Assembly (NCBI GenBank): GCA_040386075.1
Contig: JAZKGE010000019.1
Coordinates: 299,461 to 363,460, forward strand
Length of the DNA stretch: 64,000 nucleotides
Source of the DNA: UBA4416 sp040386075
GTDB taxonomy: Bacteria; Bacteroidota; Bacteroidia; B-17B0; Aurantibacillaceae
Direction of reading: 5' to 3'
Shown: positions 9,382 through 18,236 of the stretch, piece after piece
Position numbering within the stretch: position 1 is the stretch's first letter
How the letters are laid out: the number at the start of each line of letters is the position of its first letter
Made by a program: the position numbers and the translations under genes
Notes under the pieces: generated by a model
Database searches by the model: none
Seen by the model: the letters and a program-made list of their open reading frames with translations, nothing else
What the model was told of the DNA's origin: nothing

Positions 9382-9389
9382 CAAAAGTA
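9382..9389 (-). promoter_or_regulatory. Promoter -7 box of the SRP RNA gene
   Basis: TACTTTTG on the minus strand fits the Bacteroidota -7 consensus TAnnTTTG. It ends about 5 bases before the predicted RNA 5' end, so transcription would start right at the closing stem. No clear -33 TTG is seen upstream. Confidence 0.55.
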
Positions 9390-9467
9390 GAGAATTTATT
9401 TCATTATTAGCATATTTTTCGCAAAATTTGTACGTTGGCTAAATAATGCTGATTTTTAAACTATTAT

Positions 9468-10427
9468 ATGAATATCTCTATTGTCATCCCATTATTTAAC
9501 GAAGAGGAATCGTTGCCGGAACTTCATGACTGGATCAAGCGCGTGATGGATGAGCATAAATTCTCTTATGAGATCCTTTTTGTGGATGATGGCAGTAAAG
9601 ATAAGTCGTGGCAGGTTATTGAGTTCCTGGCGGCCAAAAACCACTGTGTGAAAGCCATTAAATTCCGCCGTAATTATGGCAAATCTCCAGGCTTACATGT
9701 TGGTTTTGAGGCAGCGCAGGGCGACGTGGTTATTACCATGGATGCCGATCTGCAGGATTCGCCGGATGAAATTCCCGAATTATATAAAATGATCACTTCA
9801 GGCGACTATGATCTTGTAAGCGGTTGGAAGCAAAAGCGTTTTGATAACACTTTTACAAAAAACATTCCTTCTAAATTATATAACGGTACAAACCGTTTGA
9901 TCTCAGGTATTAAGTTACATGATATGAATTGTGGCTTGAAAGCATATCGTAAAGAGGTAGTAAAAGGTATTGAAATATACGGAGAGATGCACCGTTTTAT
10001 TCCTGTATTAGCTAAAAACGCTGGCTTTACAAAGATCGGCGAAAAGGTAGTTCAGCACCAGGCCCGTAAGTATGGTGTGAGTAAATTTGGTTGGGAACGT
10101 TTTATCAATGGTTTTTTAGATCTTTTGACGATCACTTTCCTTTCTAAATTCGGAAAACGTCCAATGCACTTTTTTGGATTGATCGGTACTTTGATGTTTA
10201 TGGTTGGTCTCGGTTCTGTATTGTATTTAGGTGCTGATAAATTTTATCATGTTTTTATTATTCATAAAGCCGCACGATTATTAGCTGATCGGCCTTCCTT
10301 TTATATAGCTTTAACATCGATGATGCTGGGAACCATGTTGTTTTTAGCAGGCTTCATTGGCGAATTGATCTTGAGAAATTCTCCAGACAGGAATAATTAT
10401 TTATTAGAGAAGAAGATTAATCTATAA
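9468..10427 (+). CDS. Family 2 glycosyltransferase, polyprenyl-phosphate sugar transferase type
   Basis: 319 residues. The N-terminal GT-A domain begins MNISIVIPLFNEEESLPEL, with FVDDGSKD near 38-45 and the metal-binding MDADLQDSPDE near 91-101. It continues with the KYGVSKFGWERF region typical of DPM1/GtrB-like enzymes that load a sugar on undecaprenyl or dolichyl phosphate. Two C-terminal membrane helices follow (FFGLIGTLMFMVGLGSVLYLG; ALTSMMLGTMLFLAGFIGEL). It probably works at the inner face of the cytoplasmic membrane for envelope glycan or protein glycosylation. It shares an operon with the membrane protein 5 bases downstream. The sugar is unknown. Confidence 0.88.
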   Translation: MNISIVIPLFNEEESLPELHDWIKRVMDEHKFSYEILFVDDGSKDKSWQVIEFLAAKNHCVKAIKFRRNYGKSPGLHVGFEAAQGDVVITMDADLQDSPDEIPELYKMITSGDYDLVSGWKQKRFDNTFTKNIPSKLYNGTNRLISGIKLHDMNCGLKAYRKEVVKGIEIYGEMHRFIPVLAKNAGFTKIGEKVVQHQARKYGVSKFGWERFINGFLDLLTITFLSKFGKRPMHFFGLIGTLMFMVGLGSVLYLGADKFYHVFIIHKAARLLADRPSFYIALTSMMLGTMLFLAGFIGELILRNSPDRNNYLLEKKINL

Positions 10428-10432
10428 ACGCG

Positions 10433-11029
10433 ATGATGGAAGAACAACCCCGGAGAAAACAACGCATTCCTTTGTCTCCCGAAGAGTTGTATTACTTTAA
10501 AAAGATCAAACAGTTAAAGGAACTGAAACGGATCGAAGATCTAAAAAACACCATTTTTTATAGGGTTATTAACAAAGTGAATATTGCATTAGCTGCTTTT
10601 TTGAGCTATTGCTTATTAAGTATTTTGATCTGTTGTCACTGGCAAAAAACCTATGTATCCAGCACCAACTGTTCATACGGGGAGTTTAACCCGATAACGC
10701 AGGCACGTCCTATCACAGAATTACAAATTACAGCTATCGACGGAACATTTGTTCCTATTAAAACTACTGAGTTATATCAGTTACCACAACATTTCGAGGG
10801 ATTTTATGTAGGCCGTGATTTTATTTTCAATAAGATCATCAAGGCAAAACTGGGATATGATGACAGAACATTCTGGCATATTTATACCTATCCTTCTTTT
10901 ATTGTGATCGTGTTTGCACTATGCCTGGGCTTCTTTGTTTACAGGGTAAACAAGCATTTAAGCGTAAACGGGCTGTTAACCGTTTGCGGTTTGTTCTTTT
11001 TAGCTAGTTTGTATTTTGTGATGATATAG
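10433..11029 (+). CDS. Membrane protein of unknown function
   Basis: 198 residues. A basic cytoplasmic N-terminus of about 50 residues (QPRRKQRIPLSPEELYYFKKIKQLKELKR) is followed by one membrane helix (about 54-70, VNIALAAFLSYCLLSILIC), an extracytoplasmic segment of about 80 residues, and two helices at the C-terminus (PSFIVIVFALCLGFFVYRV; LLTVCGLFFLASLYFVMI). It starts 5 bases after the glycosyltransferase gene, so co-transcription is likely and a role with that enzyme is inferred. The 3' end overlaps the convergent MATE gene by 26 bases. No known family is recognised. Confidence 0.65.
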   Translation: MMEEQPRRKQRIPLSPEELYYFKKIKQLKELKRIEDLKNTIFYRVINKVNIALAAFLSYCLLSILICCHWQKTYVSSTNCSYGEFNPITQARPITELQITAIDGTFVPIKTTELYQLPQHFEGFYVGRDFIFNKIIKAKLGYDDRTFWHIYTYPSFIVIVFALCLGFFVYRVNKHLSVNGLLTVCGLFFLASLYFVMI

Positions 11030-12362
11030 CCTTTAGTTTTATTAAAGCTCTTATCCTGAAAAATAAAGTGATCGATACAAAACCCAATCCAATACTCAAT
11101 GCCAGCCATACACCATACACTTTGTAATCAAATACAAAAGCAAAAAGATAACACAATGGTAAAGCAATAAGCCAGTACCCAATAAAAGCTACATAGGTTG
11201 GAAATTTATAATCATCTAAAGCCCTTAGTACACCAATGGCTACAACCTGGGTGCCGTCAAACAACTGGAAGAATGCAGCAAATAATAACAGTTTGGAGGC
11301 GATCATAATGATCTCTTCATCATTACTGAAAATAACCGGCAAAAAGGTGTTGCAACTTATGAATATCAAGGCCATAAAACCCATTGTAACGATCACCGCT
11401 TTGTAAGAAGTCTTAATGGCCATTTTTACCTCATCCAGGTTATTTAAGGAGTAATAATTTCCTACCCTAATGGTAGTGGCGCTTCCAATGCCACTGGCAA
11501 ACATATAGGTGAATGCTGCTAAACTCAGGGCAATACCATGCGCATCAATTTGTTCTTTCCCAAACACACCCGCCAATAATCCGGCTATGGCAAAGGCTGC
11601 TACCTCAAATGTGAATTGCAAAGCAGATGCTAGTCCGTCTTTAAATAAAGGCCAGAAGTGCTGTGCATTTACTTTTACTTCTTTGTAATAAATGACAAAC
11701 GAATTAACCGCTTTGTTTTTGAACAGATATATTAAAAAGCCTATTCCCATAAAAACCCTGGCTATAAAAGTCGCCCAACAGGAACCCATGTAACCCAACT
11801 CAGGCAAACCACAATAACCATAGATCAATAAATAATTCAAAATAATATTAAGTATGTTGCCAATAACACTGATGTACATGGCGGCCCTGGTATTGCTTAA
11901 ACCCTCTGTATATTGCTTACATACAAAAAACAGCGCTACCGGAATAATCGAAAAGATCAATACATCAAAAAACGGAATGGCCAGAACAACCACATCTTCA
12001 GGTTGCTGCATGTGGGCTAACAGGGGAGATGAAAAGAACAAGATAACGAATAGTAAAACCGCCACTATCATATTGATAAAAAGAGAGTTTTTGAATAAAG
12101 CGGCTTTCTCTTTTTCGTTGCCATTTACATGCGCATCCGTAACTGCCGGAGTTAATACATAGCTCATGCCAATGCTGAATACCAATAAGATCACAAATAA
12201 ATTATTAGACAAGATCCCGGCAGCCTGTTCGGTTTTCCCCAGTTTTCCCAAAAAAATATTATCTACCATCCCTGTGACGATATGCCCGATCTGGGTCATT
12301 ACCAAAGGAATTGACAAAGAAATGGTTTCCTTAAGGTGATTATTTTTAATCAAATTATTCAC
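11004..12362 (-). CDS. MATE-family multidrug/cation efflux protein
   Basis: About 452 residues with some twelve hydrophobic helices. The N-terminal part has the MATE pattern SIPLVMTQIGHIVTGMVDNIFLGKLG, and a repeat-like second half is seen around LFAAFFQLFDGTQVVAIGVLRAL. These proteins export drugs or metabolites using Na+ or H+ gradients. The start is probably the GTG at 12362. A TTG at 12371 is also in frame, but it overlaps the TACATTTG promoter box (12369-12376), so a transcript starting from that box would not contain it. Convergent with the membrane protein gene at 10433. Confidence 0.85.
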   Translation of the reverse strand: MNNLIKNNHLKETISLSIPLVMTQIGHIVTGMVDNIFLGKLGKTEQAAGILSNNLFVILLVFSIGMSYVLTPAVTDAHVNGNEKEKAALFKNSLFINMIVAVLLFVILFFSSPLLAHMQQPEDVVVLAIPFFDVLIFSIIPVALFFVCKQYTEGLSNTRAAMYISVIGNILNIILNYLLIYGYCGLPELGYMGSCWATFIARVFMGIGFLIYLFKNKAVNSFVIYYKEVKVNAQHFWPLFKDGLASALQFTFEVAAFAIAGLLAGVFGKEQIDAHGIALSLAAFTYMFASGIGSATTIRVGNYYSLNNLDEVKMAIKTSYKAVIVTMGFMALIFISCNTFLPVIFSNDEEIIMIASKLLLFAAFFQLFDGTQVVAIGVLRALDDYKFPTYVAFIGYWLIALPLCYLFAFVFDYKVYGVWLALSIGLGFVSITLFFRIRALIKLKAISSQNTN

Positions 12363-12368
12363 GGGGCA

Positions 12369-12376
12369 CAAATGTA
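12369..12376 (-). promoter_or_regulatory. Promoter -7 box for the MATE gene
   Basis: TACATTTG on the minus strand matches TAnnTTTG and lies 6 bases before the proposed GTG start. The mRNA would be leaderless or nearly so. No good -33 element is visible. Confidence 0.4.
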
Positions 12377-12462
12377 CTGGAAATTTACTTCATATGTGAT
12401 AAGAAAGTATTGGGTTTTGCCCTAAAACATGGATATAATGGCTTTTTCATTCAAATTGTTAT

Positions 12463-12470
12463 TATATTTG
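12463..12470 (+). promoter_or_regulatory. Promoter -7 box for hpt
   Basis: TATATTTG fits TAnnTTTG and sits 21 bases before the ATG at 12492. It lies downstream of the earlier in-frame ATGs (12429, 12438), which favours the later ATG as the true start. Confidence 0.5.
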
Positions 12471-12491
12471 TGCTTTTACAAAACCAAGCTA

Positions 12492-13031
12492 ATGCAACGC
12501 GTAACCTTAAAAGATAAAACCTTTGTTCCTTATATTTCTTCCGAAAAGATTCTGAAAAGTGTAAGTAATATGGCCAAAAAAATAAATACCGACCTGGTAA
12601 ACGATATGCCTTTATTTTTAGTGGTACTCAATGGTTCATTTATGTTTGCAGCAGATCTATTGAAAGAAGTTACTATTCCTTGTGAGATCTCATTTATTAA
12701 ACTGGCATCTTACCACGGTACAAGTAGCACAGGAACCGTTACAGAGATGATCGGATTAACAGAGGAAATAAAAGGAAGAACAGTTGTGATCGTTGAGGAT
12801 ATTGTAGACACAGGAATTACCTTGGAAAAACTGGTAACACTTTTAACAAAAAAAGAAGTAAAACAAATTAAGGTCGCTTCATTTTTATTAAAGCCGGAAG
12901 CTTACAAAAAAGACATTAAAGTTGATTATGTGGGCATGGAAATTCCGAACGATTTTGTAGTTGGATATGGGTTGGATTATGATGGCCTTGGAAGAAATAT
13001 GAAAGAAGTATTTGTACTTGAATCAAAATAA
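12492..13031 (+). CDS. hpt: Hypoxanthine phosphoribosyltransferase
   Basis: 179 residues from the ATG at 12492. A start at 12429 would add 21 hydrophobic residues foreign to the family and would precede the promoter. It converts hypoxanthine (and guanine) with PRPP to the nucleotide in purine salvage. The PRPP-binding loop is VEDIVDTGIT at 101-110, VVLNGSFMFAADL (44-56) is the conserved N-terminal active-site strand, and FVVGYGLDY is the C-terminal base-binding segment. It is followed after 24 bases by adk and then obg, an order common in Flavobacteriia, where hpt and adk are sometimes fused. Confidence 0.92.
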   Translation: MQRVTLKDKTFVPYISSEKILKSVSNMAKKINTDLVNDMPLFLVVLNGSFMFAADLLKEVTIPCEISFIKLASYHGTSSTGTVTEMIGLTEEIKGRTVVIVEDIVDTGITLEKLVTLLTKKEVKQIKVASFLLKPEAYKKDIKVDYVGMEIPNDFVVGYGLDYDGLGRNMKEVFVLESK

Positions 13032-13055
13032 TAAATAACAATTAAATATTAATTT

Positions 13056-13838
13056 ATGAGCAACATGTTAAACATCGTTTTATTTGGCCCTCCGGGAGCC
13101 GGCAAAGGAACTCAATCTGAAAAATTAATTGAAAAATATGGTTTAGTGCATTTATCTACAGGAGATATTTTGCGTAGCGAAATTGCAAGAGGTACAACTC
13201 TTGGAATGGAAGCAAAACAAATTATGGATCGTGGAGATCTGGTAAGTGATGATATCGTGATCGGTATGATCGAATCTAAATTAGATGCAAATCCAAATGC
13301 AAGTGGTTTTATTTTTGATGGGTTTCCCCGCACACAAGCACAAGCTGTGGCATTGGACGACTTGTTGCAAAAGAAAGGAACCGCTATTGGCGCTATGTTG
13401 GCACTGGAAGTTGATAACGAAGAACTAGTGAAACGTTTATTGCTACGTGGAAAAGATTCAGGAAGAGCAGATGATCAGAACGAAGACATCATACGCAATC
13501 GGGTGAATGAATACAATAACAAAACATTGCCACTTAAAAAATATTATTCAGAACAGGCTAAATTCCATTCGATCAATGGTATTGGGTCGATAGATTCTAT
13601 TTTCAAACAATTGACAGAACGCATCACGTTTGTGAAAGCTGAAATGGAATTAACCATGTTGGAAAATGACATCGAACATTTAGATTTAACGATCAATGAT
13701 TTTGAAGTAGCCACAGAGGTTTCTCCTGAATTGCAAAAAGACATTGAAGAAGTTCGTAAAACAAATAAGGATGCTTCGCCTGTAAAACCTGAAAAAGGAA
13801 TTCTTAAATTGGTCTTTAACCGACTTACTTCATTTTCG
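13056..13838 (+). CDS. adk: Adenylate kinase with C-terminal extension (interrupted by scaffold gap)
   Basis: Residues 1-190 are a short-type adenylate kinase (ATP + AMP to 2 ADP): P-loop GPPGAGKGTQ at 11-20, STGDILR (34-40), DGFPRT (88-93), and a short LID without zinc Cys (RGKDSGRADDQNEDIIRNR). Usual length is about 190 residues. Here the frame continues another 70 residues (ENDIEHLDLTINDFEVATEV..., ending GILKLVFNRLTSFS) and runs open into the N gap. The sequence after the gap continues as a Lys-rich tail in a frame offset by two. Since the gap of exactly 10 looks nominal, one fused gene reaching 14356 is the likeliest reading. The apparent stop at 13866-13868 in the unadjusted frame is probably an artefact. 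Confidence 0.85.
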
Positions 13839-13848
13839 NNNNNNNNNN
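13839..13848. other. Assembly gap (10 N)
   Basis: Ten unresolved bases between the adenylate kinase extension and the Lys-rich coding sequence. A true gap length of 3n+2 would join the two in a single frame; a length of 10 does not. The size is probably a placeholder for unresolved, repetitive A/G-rich sequence. Confidence 0.95.
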
Positions 13849-14356
13849 CACGATCAAAGAAAAAGTAAGTAATTTTTTCAGTTCAGATAAAAAAGAAAAA
13901 ACGCCGGCTAAACCAGCATCTGCTAAAAAACAGGCAACGAAAAAACCTACAACAAAATCTGCGCCAGTTAAAAAAATAGTTGTAAAGAGAGCTGCGAAAA
14001 AAGTGGTGAAGAAGGCGGTGGCTAAGAAGCCTGTTAAGAAAGTTGCTCCAAAAAAAGCAATTAAAAAATCGGCCCCTAAAAAAGTGGCTAAGAAAGTAAC
14101 TGCAAAAAAACCCGTTGCAAAAAAGGTGGTTAAAAAAGCAGTTAAGAAAGTTGCCCCTAAAGCAATAGCTAAAAAGGTTGCTCCAAAAAAAGCAGTTGCT
14201 AAGAAAAAAGTAGCCCCTAAAAAAATTGTAAAAAAAGTAGCTCCAAAGAAAATCGTAAAGAAAGCTGTTGCTAAAAAAGTTGCTTCAAAAAAAGCAGCGC
14301 CTAAGAAAGTTGTAAAAAAAGCTGCCCCGAAAAAGGCAGTTAAAAAGAAAAAGTAA
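13849..14356 (+). CDS. Histone H1-like Lys/Ala/Pro-rich region, probable C-terminal tail of adenylate kinase
   Basis: From 13850 the open frame reads TIKEKVSNFFSSDKKEKTPAKP and then about 140 residues built from KKxxAKK, KKVAPKK and KKVVKKA units, ending PKKAVKKKK at a TAA. No stop lies between the gap and 14003, so the first ATG at 14003 is unlikely to be the real start. Such tails (eukaryotic H1, AlgP, Hc1-like) are unfolded, strongly basic and bind DNA or RNA. A rho-independent terminator follows 22 bases later. Whether the tail is joined to adenylate kinase or is a separate gene depends on the gap. Confidence 0.75.
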
Positions 14357-14378
14357 ATAATTGATTTTGATGAGATGG

Positions 14379-14410
14379 AAGATCGCTTCATGCGGTCTTT
14401 TATCTTTTAT
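14379..14410 (+). terminator. Rho-independent terminator after the Lys-rich gene
   Basis: AAGATCGC (14379-14386), loop TTCAT, GCGGTCTT (14392-14399) form an 8-bp stem with one G-U pair, followed by a T-rich run (TTTTATCTTTT). It lies upstream of the GTG start of obg, which is one reason to reject the earlier TTG start at 14361. Confidence 0.7.
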
Positions 14411-14432
14411 CATAGATCTTAAATCAAATAGT

Positions 14433-15437
14433 GTGGATAATAATTTTGTTGATTACGTTAGAATTTGTTGTAGAAGCGGTAAAGGTGGTAAAGGCTCTAC
14501 GCATTTACACCGCGATAAACTAACTGCTTTTGGTGGTCCCGATGGCGGTGATGGCGGTCGCGGCGGACATGTGATCCTGCGTGGCAATAAACAATTCTGG
14601 ACACTGATCCATTTAAAATACCGTAAGCATATTATTGCTACACCGGGTGGCGATGGAGGATCTTCACACAAATCGGGTAAAGAAGGAACAGATGAGATAT
14701 TGGATGTGCCATTGGGAACAGTTGCACGGGACTTAGAAACCGGAGAAATTATTTGCGAAATTACTGAAGAAGGACAAGAGTTTATTTTATTGCCGGGCGG
14801 AATGGGTGGTAGAGGAAACGCACATTTTAAATCACCTACCAATCAAACACCACGTTACTCACAACCTGGGGAAGAGGGAAAAGAAGAGTGGAAGATCCTG
14901 GAATTAAAAGTGCTGGCCGATGTTGGTTTGGTTGGCTTTCCTAATGCAGGAAAATCTACGCTTTTGTCTGTTGTATCTGCTGCTAAGCCTGAGATCGCTA
15001 ATTATCCTTTTACAACTTTAACACCTAATTTAGGAATTGTGCCTTATCGCGATTATAAAAGTTTTGTAATGGCCGATATTCCGGGAATTATTGAAGGAGC
15101 CAGTGAAGGTAAAGGACTAGGCGTTCGTTTCTTAAGACACATTGAACGTAACTCCAGCTTATTATTTTTAGTAAGTTGTCAGAGTGACAATATTTACGAA
15201 GAATATAAGATCTTACTGAACGAGTTAAAACAATACAATCCAGAATTGCTTGATAAACAGCGTATCCTGGCTATTTCTAAATGCGATACGATTGATGATG
15301 AATTGATCATGGAATTAGAAAAGGACCTTAACAAACGCATGAAAGGTAAATTCAAGATCCCATATATTTTCTTCTCTTCTCAAACAGGTTATAATCTGCA
15401 GGAATTGAAAGATATGTTGTGGAAACAATTGAATTAG
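14433..15437 (+). CDS. obgE: Obg/CgtA GTPase
   Basis: 334 residues from the GTG at 14433. The family starts just before NNFVDYVRI, and the in-frame TTG at 14361 would add 24 residues across a terminator. Obg binds the 50S subunit and links ribosome assembly to nucleotide state. The N-terminal glycine-rich Obg domain (CRSGKGGKGSTHLHRDKL, GGPDGGDGGRGGHVIL) is followed by the G domain: G1 GFPNAGKS, switch I FTTLTPNLG, G3 DIPG, G4 SKCD, G5 SSQTG. The length is standard for Bacteroidota, without the long C-terminal extension of E. coli ObgE. Confidence 0.95.
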   Translation: MDNNFVDYVRICCRSGKGGKGSTHLHRDKLTAFGGPDGGDGGRGGHVILRGNKQFWTLIHLKYRKHIIATPGGDGGSSHKSGKEGTDEILDVPLGTVARDLETGEIICEITEEGQEFILLPGGMGGRGNAHFKSPTNQTPRYSQPGEEGKEEWKILELKVLADVGLVGFPNAGKSTLLSVVSAAKPEIANYPFTTLTPNLGIVPYRDYKSFVMADIPGIIEGASEGKGLGVRFLRHIERNSSLLFLVSCQSDNIYEEYKILLNELKQYNPELLDKQRILAISKCDTIDDELIMELEKDLNKRMKGKFKIPYIFFSSQTGYNLQELKDMLWKQLN

Positions 15438-15476
15438 ATTTTCGACTTTCATTTACTATTACATTTTAAAACCTAC

Positions 15477-15544
15477 TGTCACTTCGAGCGAAGTCGAGAA
15501 GAGTTCTTGTATGCTTTTTGTTCTCGACTTCGCTCGAACTGACA
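15477..15544. repeat. Dispersed hairpin repeat, copy 1
   Basis: Two 24-base arms (15477-15500 and 15521-15544) are reverse complements with one mismatch. The core is CTTCGAGCGAAGTCGAGAA, and the ends are TGTC and GACA. The loop is 20 bases. The same arms, with the same mismatch but a different loop, occur at 55604-55673. It lies 40 bases after the obg stop codon and may act as a transcription terminator or mRNA-stabilising hairpin. No open frame crosses it. Confidence 0.9.
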
Positions 15545-15665
15545 AAGCATTTTAATGGTGCTTTCGATTCTGTAATTTTTCTGCACTAAACCAATTAAGT
15601 ATTTCTTTGTAGTGTAATAGAAATAATTATTTCATAACTTCATATGTAGGTTTAAAACTATCACT

Positions 15666-18206
15666 ATGAAGAAAATTTACTTATCACTTATCATTATTAC
15701 TTTATTTTCGCTTACAGCCATTCCTCAGCCTGCCTCCTGGAGTTCGCGCGGCGTAGGGGGTGGCGGCGCTTTATTTTCGCCAAGCATTAACCAAGGAAAT
15801 AACAATGAGTTTTATATTTCCTGCGATATGAGCGAATTGTTTCATACAACCAATTTTGGAACAACTTATTCACAGGTGCATTTTTCTCAGTTCTCCGGCG
15901 GGCATAATTCTAAAGTGTGTTATACGTCCACATCAAATTTATTGTATTCTATTAGTTACATCAATGATATCGGAACTCCTGTAAAAAGCACAAATAATGG
16001 TGTTAACTGGACAACATTAACCGGAAATCCAGACCCAGGTTCAGACGTGTACACGATCCATGTAAATTATAACAATTCAAACCAGATCATTATTTCTACT
16101 TATGGCGAAATTTACATTTCAAATAACGGAGGAATAAGTTTCACGCAATTTCACACGGCAACAAACTCAGGATCAGGCAATGTGGTTGCAGGCGTTTTAT
16201 TTGATGGTGTAAACATATATGTAGGAACAAACGACGGCGTTCTGGTATCAACAAACAGTGGCACTACCTGGACAACTGCTGTTATTACAGGGTTACCCTC
16301 AACACAACGTATCTGGAGTTTTGCCGCGGCTAAAGTGGGAGCAACGACACGCTTTTTTTGTTTGACAGGTGATGCAGGTGACATCTATGTTGGATTGCAG
16401 GGCTCTGATTATTATGATTTTTGCAAAGGAATTTATTCCTGTGATTATGGAACAACTAACTGGACAAGCAAGATTACAGGAATAAATTTAACCACAGATT
16501 TCCCGATGTTCATTGATATGGCTGAGAATGATATCAATACAGTTTATGTTGCAGGAAGCAATGATAACAGCGAACCAACTGTTTTTAAAACAACCAATGC
16601 CGGTGGAAACTGGAACAATACATTTATCACAACTAATAATCAAAATATTATTACCGGTTGGAGTGGGCAGGGCGGCGACAGGGGTTGGAGTTATGGCGAA
16701 TGTCCTTTTGGTTTTGATGTAGCTGCCAATAGTTCGCAGGTAGTTATTTTTGGTGATTTTGGTTTTTGTCATAAAACTACAAACGGTGGAACCAGCTGGC
16801 AACAAGCTTATGTAGATCCAACCGGACAACATGTTGCTAACGTAAATACACCGCCTATGCAAAATTATTCAACAGCAGGGATAGAAAATACAACCTGTTG
16901 GCAGGTGCATTGGGCAACTGCTAATACCATGTGGGCTTGCTTTTCAGATATCAAAGGTATCAGAAGTGTGGATGCCGGAAATACCTGGTCGTTTAACTAT
17001 ACAGGTAACGCTGCTAATTCAACCTACAGAGTTGTACAAAGTAGCACAGGAACTTTGTTTGCCGGAACTTCCAATATTCATGATATGTATCAGAGTACGC
17101 GTTTAACAGATGCGCTTTTGGATGCTAATGACGTAAACGGAAAAATCATTTATTCAAGCAACAACGGACAAACCTGGCAGAATTTGAAAATATTCAACCA
17201 TCCGGTTTTCTGGATCGCATTAGATCCTAATAATGCAAATCGTGCTTATGCCAGTGTGATCCATTATAACGGTGGCGCCGGCGTTGGCGGTGTTTACCGC
17301 TGCGATGATCTTTCTAATTTAGCAACTTCTACCTGGACCCTATTGCCAAATCCAATTCGTACCGAAAAACATCCTGCGTCGTTAGTAGTTTTAAATGACG
17401 GAAAATTAGTAGCAACTTACTCAGGCAGAAGAACCACTGGAACAGGTGCTGCATTCACTAATAGTTCAGGTGTATTTATTTACGATCCTGCATTGAACAG
17501 CTGGGCAGACAAGTCGCACATAGGAATGCATTACTGGACAAAAGACATTGTTGTTGATCCGAATGATATTACCCAAAACACATGGTACGCCTGTGTATTT
17601 AGTGGTTGGGGCGGAGCGCCAAACGGCTTGGGCGGGTTGTATAAAACAAATAATCGCGGAACTAACTGGACCAAATTAACGGGAAGCACATTAGATAGAG
17701 TTACTTCTTGTACTTTCAATCCTAATAATGTCAATGAATTATATATTACGACTGAGACGCAGGGTTTATGGAAAAGCGCAAACATTAATAATGCAACACC
17801 TGCTTTTTCAAACGTAACAAGTTATCCTTTCCGTCAGCCAGAACGTGTATTCTTTAATCCCTATAACAACAGCGAAATGTGGGTGACCAGTTTTGGTAAC
17901 GGCATGAAAATGGGAACGATCACAACAACAGGAGAAATAGAGTTTAAATCGCTTGCTAATGATGAGTTGAGTGTTTTCCCAAATCCGTCAAAAGGAATTT
18001 TTAATATTGAAGTATCTGAAAAGGCAATCACTTCTACAAGCTTTTTAGAAGTAACGGATATACAAGGGCGACAGGTTTTGAAAAATCAGTTAAGTCACGC
18101 AAACATCAGTATCGATTTATCCAATTATAATAATGGCGTATATTTTTTAACAGTTAAGCAGGCTAATACTGTTTATGCGGTTAAAAAAATTGTATTGACT
18201 AAATAA
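15666..18206 (+). CDS. Secreted Asp-box beta-propeller protein with T9SS type A sorting domain
   Basis: 846 residues. Signal peptide MKKIYLSLIIITLFSLTAIPQP. The body contains many BNR/Asp-box motifs (STNNGVNW, STNSGTTW, TTNGGTSW, SVDAGNTW, SSNNGQTW, TNNRGTNW), as in sortilin/VPS10 and GH74 xyloglucanase-type propellers, so a carbohydrate-binding or glycosidase role is possible. Catalytic residues could not be assigned. The last 80 residues are a type A sorting domain (LSVFPNPSKGIFNIEV, NNGVYFLTV, KKIVLTK), which is recognised by the type IX secretion system and usually removed at the cell surface. Apparently monocistronic. Confidence 0.85.
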   Translation: MKKIYLSLIIITLFSLTAIPQPASWSSRGVGGGGALFSPSINQGNNNEFYISCDMSELFHTTNFGTTYSQVHFSQFSGGHNSKVCYTSTSNLLYSISYINDIGTPVKSTNNGVNWTTLTGNPDPGSDVYTIHVNYNNSNQIIISTYGEIYISNNGGISFTQFHTATNSGSGNVVAGVLFDGVNIYVGTNDGVLVSTNSGTTWTTAVITGLPSTQRIWSFAAAKVGATTRFFCLTGDAGDIYVGLQGSDYYDFCKGIYSCDYGTTNWTSKITGINLTTDFPMFIDMAENDINTVYVAGSNDNSEPTVFKTTNAGGNWNNTFITTNNQNIITGWSGQGGDRGWSYGECPFGFDVAANSSQVVIFGDFGFCHKTTNGGTSWQQAYVDPTGQHVANVNTPPMQNYSTAGIENTTCWQVHWATANTMWACFSDIKGIRSVDAGNTWSFNYTGNAANSTYRVVQSSTGTLFAGTSNIHDMYQSTRLTDALLDANDVNGKIIYSSNNGQTWQNLKIFNHPVFWIALDPNNANRAYASVIHYNGGAGVGGVYRCDDLSNLATSTWTLLPNPIRTEKHPASLVVLNDGKLVATYSGRRTTGTGAAFTNSSGVFIYDPALNSWADKSHIGMHYWTKDIVVDPNDITQNTWYACVFSGWGGAPNGLGGLYKTNNRGTNWTKLTGSTLDRVTSCTFNPNNVNELYITTETQGLWKSANINNATPAFSNVTSYPFRQPERVFFNPYNNSEMWVTSFGNGMKMGTITTTGEIEFKSLANDELSVFPNPSKGIFNIEVSEKAITSTSFLEVTDIQGRQVLKNQLSHANISIDLSNYNNGVYFLTVKQANTVYAVKKIVLTK

Positions 18207-18226
18207 AGGTTGATTTTGTATATTTG
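18195..18226 (+). promoter_or_regulatory. Promoter for the metal cassette
   Basis: TTG (18195-18197), 21-base spacer, TATATTTG (18219-18226) matches the Bacteroidota -33/-7 promoter. It overlaps the 3' end of the preceding gene. The ATG at 18237 is only 10 bases further, so the leader is very short. Confidence 0.6.
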
Positions 18227-18236
18227 TGTTGCATAA

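Noticed and set aside
13848..13868. Six codons and a stop after the N gap as the natural end of adenylate kinase
   Set aside because: The frame depends on a placeholder gap length. The other frame is open for 500 bases right from the gap.
13825..14391. Phe/Ala-rich open frame on the minus strand opposite the Lys-rich gene
   Set aside because: It is the antisense of AAA/AAG-rich codons, which leaves few stops, and it crosses the N gap. The plus-strand product has a proper terminator and a recognisable composition.
14361..14432. Longer N-terminus of Obg from the TTG at 14361
   Set aside because: The added residues run through a terminator hairpin and do not resemble Obg. The family starts at the GTG at 14433.
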